DNA of 52,011 bases from Psittacicella melopsittaci (GCF_003585925.1 NZ_NRJH01000041.1:1-52011); one strand, 5' to 3'. Shown: positions 28,256 to 35,454, counted from the stretch's first letter. Notes: generated by a model not told the origin, from the letters alone. A program made the numbers and translations.

Positions 28256-28282
28256 TGTAGGTCTATTTACCATAGACCTACA
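28256..28282 (-). other. Intercistronic hairpin between treB and treC
   Basis: TGTAGGTCTA pairs perfectly with TAGACCTACA around a 7-base loop. No T tail follows on the minus strand, so it is more likely a processing or stability element than a terminator. It parallels the hairpin between ulaA(B) and ulaC. Confidence 0.55.
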
Positions 28283-28290
28283 AAAACCAA

Positions 28291-29709
28291 TTAAGCTGCT
28301 AAAGTACCTTTAGCTTGACGACGTTTGTAAACAATAACAGTTAGAGCCACTGGCACTACAATTGCAATTAACATACAAAGAGCAAATACACCCCAGTAGA
28401 TAGGTTGAATTGAAAGAATACCTGGTAAACCACCTACGCCCACACTATTAGCGAGAACGCCAAATAAACCACTCACAAAAGCCGCAATCCCTGAACCAAT
28501 CATAGCACAAAGCATTGGGAAACGGTAACGTAAGTTAATACCATACATTGCAGGTTCGGTTACTCCTAAGTAAGCTGAAATACATGCAGGTACAGATACT
28601 TCACGTTCATTTTGTTTACGAGAAATTAAAATAATACCTAGTACTGCCGAACCTTGCGCAATATTTGAAAGGGCAATTAATGGCCATACGGAAGTACCAC
28701 CCATGTTTTGGATTAACTGGAAATCAATTGCTAAGGTTGTTTGGTGTACTCCTGTAATTACTAATGGAGCATAGAAGAAACCAAAGAGTGCCGAACCTAT
28801 TGGAGCAAAGCTACCAGTCATTGCTAGTTTAACTACATAAGCTACGCCATCACCTATTTCACGTCCTAGAGGTCCAATTAAAGCATGAGCTAAAGTTACA
28901 CCAATAAGTAAAGTTAAAATAGGGACTAAAACTAGATCTAAGAAGCTAGGAATAACTTTACGTAAGCCACGTTCGATCCATGCTAAAGCCATAGCTGCTA
29001 AAATTGCTGGGATAACTTGAGCTTGGTAACCTACTTTTTCAATACTAAATAAACCAAAATCCCATACATCAGGAGTTACACTACCTAAACCGTAAGAGTT
29101 CATTAGTTGTGGGGAAACTAAGGTTATACCAAGAATAATGCCCAGAATTGGTGTTCCCCCCATTTTACGCACTGTTGACCAACAGATACCTACAGGAAGA
29201 TAGTGGAAAATTGCTTCTCCAAGTAACCATAAGAACGAATTTAAAGTATCAAGGGCAGGATATACTTGCGTTAAGGTTTGCCCGTCGATCATTGGGATAT
29301 CCCCAATAACATTACGGAAACCTAAAATAAGACCCCCAGAGATTAAGGCAGGGAGTAATGGAATAAAGATTTCAGCAAAGTGAGAAATTAAAGCTTCATA
29401 CCATTTTTGGTTTTGTCGAGCTTGAACTTTTAATTGATCTTTACTTATGCTCTTTAAGCCTGTGTACTCAAGAAGAGCTTGATAGTATCTGCCAACTTCA
29501 GGTCCAATAATTACTTGGAATTGCCCTGCATTAGTAAAACACCCTTTAACAAATGCTAGATTTTCGAGTTTTTTTACATCTGCTTTTTCAGGCTGATTTA
29601 AAACAAAGCGTAAACGCGTCACACAGTGGGTTACTGAGATAATGTTATCTCTACCTCCCACATACTCAACTAACTGAGCAATATCATCTTTTGTTATTTC
29701 ACGTGCCAT
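28291..29709 (-). CDS. treB: PTS trehalose EIIBC permease
   Basis: Imports trehalose as trehalose 6-phosphate. The 472 residues have an N-terminal EIIB domain with the phosphorylated Cys29 in SVTHCVTRLRF and an EIIC membrane domain of about ten helices (from about residue 105). There is no EIIA domain, so it must borrow the glucose EIIA (Crr), as in E. coli. It is first in treB-treC. No TreR repressor gene lies nearby. Upstream is a 286-bp divergent region shared with an OppA-type gene. Confidence 0.92.
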   Translation of the reverse strand: MAREITKDDIAQLVEYVGGRDNIISVTHCVTRLRFVLNQPEKADVKKLENLAFVKGCFTNAGQFQVIIGPEVGRYYQALLEYTGLKSISKDQLKVQARQNQKWYEALISHFAEIFIPLLPALISGGLILGFRNVIGDIPMIDGQTLTQVYPALDTLNSFLWLLGEAIFHYLPVGICWSTVRKMGGTPILGIILGITLVSPQLMNSYGLGSVTPDVWDFGLFSIEKVGYQAQVIPAILAAMALAWIERGLRKVIPSFLDLVLVPILTLLIGVTLAHALIGPLGREIGDGVAYVVKLAMTGSFAPIGSALFGFFYAPLVITGVHQTTLAIDFQLIQNMGGTSVWPLIALSNIAQGSAVLGIILISRKQNEREVSVPACISAYLGVTEPAMYGINLRYRFPMLCAMIGSGIAAFVSGLFGVLANSVGVGGLPGILSIQPIYWGVFALCMLIAIVVPVALTVIVYKRRQAKGTLAA

Positions 29710-29880
29710 AGATATATGCCTTCCTACTCAGAGTCATGATTATTTTATCTGGAATAACTTTATAATAATTAAAGTAAACATATTTAAAATGTGCATTTAA
29801 TTCAATTATATGAATTTAAAACAACAAAAATGATAATTTTGTCGGAATTATGGCATAGATCACACTTTGTAAGAGCAAAA

Positions 29881-29901
29881 TTGATTCTTTTTGATCAAAA
29901 A
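29881..29901. promoter_or_regulatory. Palindromic element shared with the ula control region
   Basis: TTGATTCTTTTTGATCAAAA matches the ula element (12963-12982) at 18 of 20 bases. A perfect 14-bp palindrome occupies 29888-29901. It lies 95 bp before the OppA-type start and 172 bp before treB. A half-site TCACA occurs 20 bases upstream, at about 29861. The factor is unknown. Confidence 0.45.
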
Positions 29902-29995
29902 TATATCTATCTTGATCTATGCTCATAAGTTATAATATACAGGTCAATATTTTTGACAAAAATTACCCTTCTACTCGGAAAAAGGACTAGAAATA

Positions 29996-31642
29996 TTGAA
30001 AATCGTTAAATACTTAATTGGACTTTGCAGTCTAATTCTTTTTATCACTCCTCAGGCATTTAGTGTTATTCTTCCCCCTGGTACAAAACTTGCAAGCAAA
30101 CAAGAGCTAGGCTATGCAATTTCGCGTACCCCAGAGTCTTTAGATCCTGGTATTAATGTAGACTGGTCAATTCAACAAGTACAAAAAAGTCTTTTTGATA
30201 CTTTGTTACGTCAAGACTATACAGGTAAAATAGTCGGAGTAGGAGCTGAGCGCTGGGAAACTAGTGCTGATGGCTTAACTTGGACTTTCTATTTACGTCC
30301 TCAAGCAACTTGGACTGATGGTCAACCTGTAAAAGCTCAAGATTACGTTTATGCATGGCAAAGAATTATTGATCCTAAAACGGCAAGCTTAGGAGCAGAT
30401 TATATCTCTGCTTTAAATCTGCAAAATAGTGAACAAATTCGGGCTGGAACTCTACCTGCAACTAGTCTTGGGGTAGAAGCCAAAGATGACTTTACTTTAG
30501 TATTGCATCTAAGCAAACCTACGCCATGGTTAGAAGACACTTTAACTCTTTTACCTACAGCTCCTGTACGCCAAGATATTATTGAAAAATATGGTCAATC
30601 TTGGACTAGCCCGAGCAATATAGTTTCTAATGGACCTTATGCGTTAAAAGTAAATCGACTCAATGAGCTAGTTTCCTTTACTTTACGTGATGACTATTGG
30701 GATAGACAAAACATTTATATTACTAAAATTAATTACGAAGTTTTACCTAAAGGGACAAGTTCGTATATGAAGTATTTAGCAGGCGATTTTCTTACCGCTC
30801 GTATTCCTGCCCAATATATAGAGCAAGCATTAAAAGAGCGCAAAGATGAAATTATTGCCGAGCCTTATCCTTCAACCTATTCTATAGTAATCAATACGCG
30901 TAAACCAGCTTTACAAGATGTGCGCGTGCGTCAAGCTTTAAGCTTGCTGATCGATCGCAACTTTATTGCCCAAAAATTCTATCGTTTTTATACGCCAACC
31001 ACTATAGTAGCCCCAAAAATTCTTGCTGATGGTCAAGAACAAAGTGAACAAACAAATTTACTTGATCCACAGCAACGCCAAGCAAATATTGCTCAAGCTA
31101 TTAGCTTACTTAAACAAGCTGGCTATACTAAAGAAAAACCTTTAGTTCTTTCTTGGCTCTATACGCGAGGCAATGAAGCTGATCGAAATAACATTGCTAT
31201 AAGTAGTATGCTAAGTGACTTTTCTCAGGGCTTAATAAAAATTAACCTTGTTGCTAATGATTTAACTACCTACTACTTTAAAATCCAAAAGTATGATTTT
31301 GATTTAGCTTTTTACATTATGAATGCTGATTTCTATCATGTAGCTAGCTTTTTCAATGTCTTTACCCCAGGTAATAGCAATAACTTTTCTGGCTGGAGTA
31401 ACGAGGAATTTAACCTGTTATACAATCAAGCTTATAACACCCAAGATGACAGACAACGTCAGGCAATTTATGAGCAAATGAATCTTATTTTACAAGAACA
31501 AGTGCCAGTAATTCCATTTTTACTTAGTTCGCGTGTAATTGTAAAATCTCCTGCTTTAGGCGGTTTTAATGGTACTTTACCATTTACTTATATGCGTGAC
31601 TACTACATAATTGCCGACAAATCTATTGCCCCAGTGCAATAA
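29996..31642 (+). CDS. OppA/MppA-type peptide ABC transporter binding protein
   Basis: Periplasmic solute-binding protein of the peptide/nickel family (548 residues). A signal peptide covers about 1-22 (cleavage after AFS). The family segments YAISRTPESLDPGIN, LFDTLLRQDYTG, WTFYLRPQATWTDGQPVKAQDYVYAWQR (about 99-126) and the late RQAIYEQMNLILQEQVPVIPF are clear. It begins at TTG, with AAAGGA 9 bases upstream. No permease or ATPase genes adjoin it, so it must use a transporter encoded elsewhere, as MppA does with Opp. The ligand is not known. It is divergent from treB and followed by its own terminator. Confidence 0.87.
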   Translation: MKIVKYLIGLCSLILFITPQAFSVILPPGTKLASKQELGYAISRTPESLDPGINVDWSIQQVQKSLFDTLLRQDYTGKIVGVGAERWETSADGLTWTFYLRPQATWTDGQPVKAQDYVYAWQRIIDPKTASLGADYISALNLQNSEQIRAGTLPATSLGVEAKDDFTLVLHLSKPTPWLEDTLTLLPTAPVRQDIIEKYGQSWTSPSNIVSNGPYALKVNRLNELVSFTLRDDYWDRQNIYITKINYEVLPKGTSSYMKYLAGDFLTARIPAQYIEQALKERKDEIIAEPYPSTYSIVINTRKPALQDVRVRQALSLLIDRNFIAQKFYRFYTPTTIVAPKILADGQEQSEQTNLLDPQQRQANIAQAISLLKQAGYTKEKPLVLSWLYTRGNEADRNNIAISSMLSDFSQGLIKINLVANDLTTYYFKIQKYDFDLAFYIMNADFYHVASFFNVFTPGNSNNFSGWSNEEFNLLYNQAYNTQDDRQRQAIYEQMNLILQEQVPVIPFLLSSRVIVKSPALGGFNGTLPFTYMRDYYIIADKSIAPVQ

Positions 31643-31647
31643 AAAAT

Positions 31648-31681
31648 AAAGAGAGAACCTAACCGTTCTCTCTATTTTTTT
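31648..31681 (+). terminator. Terminator of the OppA-type gene
   Basis: AGAGAGAAC pairs with GTTCTCTCT around a 6-base loop and is followed by seven T. Confidence 0.88.
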
Positions 31682-31740
31682 AAGCAAAAATTAAGCTATT
31701 ATGAGTATAATAAAGTCAAGCTTTTAACTTTTTTCCCCTT

Positions 31741-32403
31741 ATGACTATTAGATTAGAAAATGTTCTCTTACAAAGAGGCAAACAAGAATTTACTTTTAAC
31801 TTAGAAATCCCCCAAGGACAAAAAGTAGCAATTATTGGTCAATCTGGAGCAGGTAAGTCTACTTTAATTAACCTAATTGCAGGCTTTATTCCCTTACAAA
31901 AGGGTAAAATCTATATTAACGATAAAGAAGTAAGTCGTACTTTACCAAGTGAACGTGGTTGTGTTTTAGTTTTCCAAGATAACAACCACTTTCCCCACTT
32001 AAATATGTATAAAAATGTTGCCTTAGCTTTTACTCACAGTAAATTACCTAAAGCCCAACAGCAACAACAAATTGAGCAAATGTTCTCCTACCTCAATATT
32101 AGCGAAGTTAAGGATAAACTCCCAAAAAGCTGTTCAGGAGGACAATTGCAACGTGCAGCTCTAGCAAGGGGCTTTTTATTCCCTCGCTCAATTTTATTAC
32201 TTGATGAGCCTCTTTCTGCCTTAGATCCAGAAAATGCTGCTAATGTAGTTAACTACTTAAAAGAACAACAACAAACTATGTTAATTGTTACCCATGACCT
32301 CGAAGCGGTAAAACCTCTAGTTGATAGAATTATAACCATTAGTGAAGGGCAAGTTATTGCCGATCAAGTAAATTTAGCTAAAATAAAACCTTCGGTTGTT
32401 TAA
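31741..32403 (+). CDS. thiQ: ThiQ-like thiamine ABC transporter ATPase
   Basis: Cytosolic ATPase subunit, 220 residues. Walker A GQSGAGKST is at about 33-41, the ABC signature CSGGQLQR and Walker B LLLDEPLSALD follow, and THD is the switch histidine. SERGCVLVFQDNNHFPHLNM (about 72-91) closely matches the ThiQ region of E. coli and supports the thiamine assignment over other small ATPases. The thiB and thiP partners are not adjacent. Its stop codon lies inside the terminator hairpin shared with the convergent fucosyltransferase gene, and the two coding regions overlap by 4 bases. Confidence 0.75.
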   Translation: MTIRLENVLLQRGKQEFTFNLEIPQGQKVAIIGQSGAGKSTLINLIAGFIPLQKGKIYINDKEVSRTLPSERGCVLVFQDNNHFPHLNMYKNVALAFTHSKLPKAQQQQQIEQMFSYLNISEVKDKLPKSCSGGQLQRAALARGFLFPRSILLLDEPLSALDPENAANVVNYLKEQQQTMLIVTHDLEAVKPLVDRIITISEGQVIADQVNLAKIKPSVV

Positions 32404-32419
32404 CCGAAGGTTTTATTTT
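32385..32419. terminator. Bidirectional terminator overlapping both stop codons
   Basis: AAAACCTTCGGTT pairs perfectly (13 bp) with AACCGAAGGTTTT around a 4-base loop. Both the thiQ stop (32401-32403) and the fucosyltransferase stop (32402-32400) lie inside it, so the last codons of each gene form part of the stem. Confidence 0.9.
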
Positions 32420-33284
32420 TAATTTGCTCATCTGTAATGATTTCAAAGTTATTGGCTAACATATAAGTATTTTTCATTTTAGGGTCATTAAACCAACGCT
32501 CTGGAGAAATAATTTTTGCTTCAGGGTTAGGATTTAAATAAGCTCCCCACCAAGAAAAGGTTGAGTTAGCAATTATATTATGTTGGCAACGACTCATTAA
32601 CATCATTGCCAGATAATCAGGAATTTGCTCAGGAATATAAACCACTTGGGCACAGTTTTGTGGATAGGTAAAAGCCTGCTCACACCAAGGAATATCATCA
32701 GAAAAAACTATGAGCTTAAATTTTTCTAAATGAGCAAATTTTTCTAGAGCTAAATGATAATAGTCAGCTTCGAGCACCCGACAAACATCGGGAAATCTTA
32801 AATAGTCACCACGGCGCACATGTAAAGAAACAGTAGGCAAACTCGAACCTAAGTATTCTTGTTCGAGAGCTTGTAATTCTGCTTCTTGTTCAGGCGGGAG
32901 ACTAAAGAGTTTAAGAATATCAGGACGATAGTGCTTAAAGTAATGATAGCTCATGAGATGACTATCTATAACCACATGAACATGTTGACGCTCAAAAGGA
33001 TTAAGCGGAAATAACACATGCTCTCCAGGTAAGTCAACGGTCAGATCACTTACAACATGTAAGTCATCGATCATGGCACCTATAATGGCAATACGTTCTT
33101 TAGTTGCAAGCGGAACTTGCCAAAAAATATTATTAATATAATTAGGAAAGGTTCTGCCCTGAATTAAACTATGCACATCATTATTTACATACCACCTTTG
33201 GGCTGTAGCCCGAGCCATAGCATAAGTGGATGCGATCATAAACATTTGGTTGCCTAAACCACCTGAAGGATATAGTAAAAACAT
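32400..33284 (-). CDS. GT11 alpha-1,2-fucosyltransferase family protein
   Basis: Glycosyltransferase predicted to add fucose (or a related sugar) in alpha-1,2 linkage to a surface glycan, using GDP-fucose. The 294 residues open with PSGGLGNQMF and carry the hallmark HVRRGDYL near residue 155 and NSTFSWWGAYLN near 250, both typical of GT11. It begins 2 bases after the stop of an amino-acid binding protein, with GAG 7 bases before its ATG, so it is translationally coupled to that transport gene. No GDP-fucose synthesis genes are in the window. The family is clear, the acceptor unknown. Confidence 0.87.
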   Translation of the reverse strand: MFLLYPSGGLGNQMFMIASTYAMARATAQRWYVNNDVHSLIQGRTFPNYINNIFWQVPLATKERIAIIGAMIDDLHVVSDLTVDLPGEHVLFPLNPFERQHVHVVIDSHLMSYHYFKHYRPDILKLFSLPPEQEAELQALEQEYLGSSLPTVSLHVRRGDYLRFPDVCRVLEADYYHLALEKFAHLEKFKLIVFSDDIPWCEQAFTYPQNCAQVVYIPEQIPDYLAMMLMSRCQHNIIANSTFSWWGAYLNPNPEAKIISPERWFNDPKMKNTYMLANNFEIITDEQIKNKTFG

Positions 33285-33285
33285 T

Positions 33286-34062
33286 TTATTGCTCTAAAGG
33301 TTTATCGTCAATACCGTATTTTTCTTTTAATTTTTCTAAAGTACCGTCAGCTTTTAATTTTGCAATAGATTTATTTAAGGCTTCAAGTAAGGCTGTATCT
33401 TCTTTACGTACAGCAATACCTAAACCTTGAGAAATCATTGGGTTATATACTGGTTGCCCTAGTACTTTTACTCTTTGACTTGGATCTTTTAAGTATTTAT
33501 TAGCTACATCTAAAGATTCAAATACTGTTTGCACACGCCCACCTTTTAAATCCAGCATAGCTGTATCAAAAGAAGGATAGGTTCTTAAAGTTACATTAGG
33601 AACGTGTTCTTGTAAATAAACTTGTAAGGTAGTACCTTGTTGCACACCAATATTTTTTAATTCACTTACACTCTTAAGTGGAGAATTATTATTTACAATA
33701 TATACGCCTGGAATTGGATCAATATAAGCGCTAGTAAAGTTTACGCGTTTTTTACGTTCATCAGTAATAGATAAAGCTGACACTACCATATCAGTCTTTT
33801 TAAACAGTAGATTTGGAATTAAGCCCTCGAACGCACCGCGATCTAGTTTACAAGTAACACCTAAGTCAGCACAAATATAGTTAATTAACTCTACATCAAA
33901 GCCTGTGAACTGACCTTGTTCATTTAAATATTCGTACGGATAATAACCGTCTTCAATACCAATAGTTAAAGTTGAAGGGATATTATTTGCATTTGCTTGC
34001 GCAAAAGAAAGAGCTGAAGCACCTAAAGCACAAGCGGTTAACATTTTTTTAATATAAGACAT
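33286..34062 (-). CDS. Polar amino-acid ABC transporter binding protein, copy 2
   Basis: Periplasmic solute-binding protein of the HisJ/ArtJ/LAO class, 258 residues with a signal peptide (cleavage after about ANA, residue 25). Family motifs are IGIEDGYYPYEYLNEQGQFTG, the carboxylate-binding Arg region in VSALSITDERKKR, and VGVQQGTTLQVYL-like segments. It is about two-thirds identical by eye to the gene upstream, so it is a tandem duplicate. GAGG precedes the ATG. It is followed at once by the fucosyltransferase. An ACAAGCGGT word lies at its 5' end (34030-34038). The histidine leader upstream makes histidine a likely ligand, but this is inference; no permease or ATPase gene is nearby. Confidence 0.88.
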   Translation of the reverse strand: MSYIKKMLTACALGASALSFAQANANNIPSTLTIGIEDGYYPYEYLNEQGQFTGFDVELINYICADLGVTCKLDRGAFEGLIPNLLFKKTDMVVSALSITDERKKRVNFTSAYIDPIPGVYIVNNNSPLKSVSELKNIGVQQGTTLQVYLQEHVPNVTLRTYPSFDTAMLDLKGGRVQTVFESLDVANKYLKDPSQRVKVLGQPVYNPMISQGLGIAVRKEDTALLEALNKSIAKLKADGTLEKLKEKYGIDDKPLEQ

Positions 34063-34115
34063 ATGTTCCTCGTTAATTTGTTTGTTGTTTATGCGTTACT
34101 CATTTTAACAAATTT

Positions 34116-34907
34116 TTATTGTTTTGCTAAAAATACTTTGTCATCTTGATTAAGATCATACTTCGCATAAAGTTGGGTTAATAATCCTTGACTTCTAGCT
34201 TGTTCTAAAGCTGCGTTAATTTGCGCAAGAAGTTCAGTATTACCTTTGCGTACGGCAATAGCTGTACCTTGAGAAATAAGATCACTATATACAGGTTCGC
34301 CTAATACTTGCACGCGGTTAGTTTGATCATTGAGGTATTTTGCACTTACGTCAATAGATTCAAATACAGCGTCTACTCGACCTCCTTTTAAATCTAACAT
34401 TGCTGTATCAAAAGAAGGGTACATTTTAATTTGCACATTTTTTGGTAGAGCTTGTTTTAAATACACCGCTAAAGTAGTACCTTGTTGTACTCCTACTACT
34501 TTAAGTTGTTCTATTTGTCCAGGAGCATTATTTTGATTAACAATAAATACTCCAGGTTTAGCTTCAATGTAAGGAGTACTAAAGTCTATACGTTTTTTAC
34601 GTTCATCAGTTATTGCTAAAGCAGAAATAACCAGATCAGTTTTTCTAAAAATTAATTCAGGAATTAAACCTTCAAAAGCACCACGTTTTAAAACACAATT
34701 AACTTGCATTTGCTGACAAACAAAGGTAATTAACTCTACATCTAAGCCTGTGAATTGACCTTGTTCGTTGGTGTATTCATACGGATAATAACCGTCTTCA
34801 ATACCTATAGTTAAAGTTCTTTGTGGTGTATTAGCTAAAACATTAGCAGAAGTAAAAATAGAAGCAATTAAAGTTGTTACAGTTACAAAAGTTTGAAATA
34901 GTTTCAT
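34116..34907 (-). CDS. Polar amino-acid ABC transporter binding protein, copy 1
   Basis: Periplasmic solute-binding protein of the HisJ/ArtJ/LAO class, 263 residues from the ATG at 34907, with a signal peptide ending near VLA (about residue 26). Motifs mirror the second copy: IGIEDGYYPYEYTNEQGQFTG, ISALAITDERKKR, VQQGTTLAVYL and SFDTAMLDLKGGRVDAVFES. A GTG two codons earlier is the other possible start. It is the first structural gene after the histidine-rich leader, 370 bases from the leader's stop. Its ribosome-binding stretch (GGATGATGTGATTATG) is partly complementary to the leader's His codons. The ligand is inferred from the leader, not from residues. Confidence 0.88.
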   Translation of the reverse strand: MKLFQTFVTVTTLIASIFTSANVLANTPQRTLTIGIEDGYYPYEYTNEQGQFTGLDVELITFVCQQMQVNCVLKRGAFEGLIPELIFRKTDLVISALAITDERKKRIDFSTPYIEAKPGVFIVNQNNAPGQIEQLKVVGVQQGTTLAVYLKQALPKNVQIKMYPSFDTAMLDLKGGRVDAVFESIDVSAKYLNDQTNRVQVLGEPVYSDLISQGTAIAVRKGNTELLAQINAALEQARSQGLLTQLYAKYDLNQDDKVFLAKQ

Positions 34908-34975
34908 AATCACATCATCCTTACATCATTAGAGCTTACCTCTAAGATGAATATTCTAAAAAGCAAACTTTTTCT

Positions 34976-35011
34976 AAAAAAACTCGGGCATAGAGAGAAT
35001 AAGCCTAAGCT
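34976..35011 (-). terminator. Terminator-like hairpin before the binding-protein genes (candidate attenuator)
   Basis: On the minus strand CTTAGGC pairs with GCCCGAG (one A/C mismatch, one G-T pair) around a 13-base loop, extended by AG/TT, and is followed at once by seven T. It lies 69 bases before the first binding-protein start and after the histidine leader, where a conditional terminator would be expected. The stem is weaker than the normal terminators in this window. Confidence 0.45.
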
Positions 35012-35082
35012 AAAGAGACCTTGTCTTAAAAAAACAAAGTATTTTTAAAGTTCGAAAAAGATGCCATGGCAAAAACAAAAAT

Positions 35083-35164
35083 GGTCAAAAAACCAAAAAG
35101 TAAAATGGCTAAAGAACCAAATACAAATAAGGTTAAAGAACCAATGAAAAATGGTTGAAGAACC
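35083..35164. repeat. Four tandem GGTT-loop-AACC mini-hairpins
   Basis: Four 12-base units of the form GGTTNNNNAACC (two exact, two with G-T or single changes) recur with pitches of about 24, 24 and 22 bases, separated by A runs (plus strand) or T runs (minus strand). They lie in the transcribed leader between the His peptide and the binding-protein genes. Each stem is only 4 bp. A plus-strand reading of the same bases gives a 30-codon Lys/Pro-rich frame (35066-35158), which I do not call a gene. Confidence 0.6.
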
Positions 35165-35206
35165 AAAAAAAGTAAAATTAAAAAAATGGGAAATTTTTTT
35201 GCGATT

Positions 35207-35220
35207 GCCTAGAAGTAGGC
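35207..35220 (-). other. Second leader hairpin
   Basis: GCCTA pairs with TAGGC around CTTC. Its 3' arm (CTTCTAGGC) can alternatively pair with the loop and 3' arm of the first leader hairpin (GCC, then TAGAG), and its GCCTA can pair with TAGGC of the terminator-like hairpin. Mutually exclusive pairings of this kind are typical of attenuators. Confidence 0.4.
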
Positions 35221-35237
35221 ATGCATAGAGGTACGAA

Positions 35238-35269
35238 CTAACTTACTCTAAGGGCTAGAGTAACTTTAG
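35238..35269 (-). other. First leader hairpin, just after the His leader stop
   Basis: CTAA and TTACTCTA pair with TAGAGTAA and TTAG (12 bp with a small internal loop) around GCCCT. It begins 7 bases after the leader stop codon. No T run follows, so it may be a pause or anti-terminator element. Confidence 0.5.
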
Positions 35270-35276
35270 TTGCAAA

Positions 35277-35372
35277 TTAGTGATGGTGATGATGGTGATG
35301 ATGAGCAGAAACGATTTGAGTGAAATTGTTACTACTTAATTGATATATTTTAAAACTTCTACTGAGTTTCAT
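35277..35372 (-). CDS. Histidine-rich leader peptide (eight terminal His codons)
   Basis: A 31-codon frame on the minus strand, too short for normal gene finding, ends with eight consecutive His codons immediately before TAA; the codons are CAT CAT CAC CAT CAT CAC CAT CAC. AGGA lies 10 bases before the ATG, and a promoter-like TTGCAA-17-TAGTAT lies upstream. The peptide starts MKLSRSFKIYQ and has no signal features. The E. coli his leader peptide (HisL, seven His codons) is the closest known design, but the rest of the peptide is unlike it. Downstream lie hairpins, a terminator-like hairpin and two amino-acid binding proteins. The role proposed is sensing of charged tRNA-His by ribosome stalling. 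Confidence 0.75.
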   Translation of the reverse strand: MKLSRSFKIYQLSSNNFTQIVSAHHHHHHHH

Positions 35373-35417
35373 AGTAAAAAATTCCTAATTAAATAAAAAA
35401 ATAAAACTTGTATATTT

Positions 35418-35446
35418 ATACTATAACAAATTTAATAATTTTGCAA
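35418..35446 (-). promoter_or_regulatory. Promoter-like site of the His-leader unit
   Basis: On the minus strand TTGCAA (35446-35441) and TAGTAT (35423-35418) are 17 bases apart; an overlapping TATAGT is an alternative -10 with a 15-base gap. The transcript would start near 35411, about 40 bases before the leader ATG. Confidence 0.45.
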
Positions 35447-35454
35447 GAGTAAAA

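Noticed and set aside
35066-35158. A 30-codon Lys/Pro-rich plus-strand frame (repeats like KMAKEP) opposite the leader array
   Set aside because: It is explained by the mini-hairpin repeats of the minus-strand leader, has no good ribosome-binding site and lies antisense to a transcribed region.
35280-35303. The eight-His run as a cloned affinity tag
   Set aside because: The sequence around it is native AT-rich DNA with no vector or linker, CAT and CAC codons are mixed, and the context fits a leader peptide.
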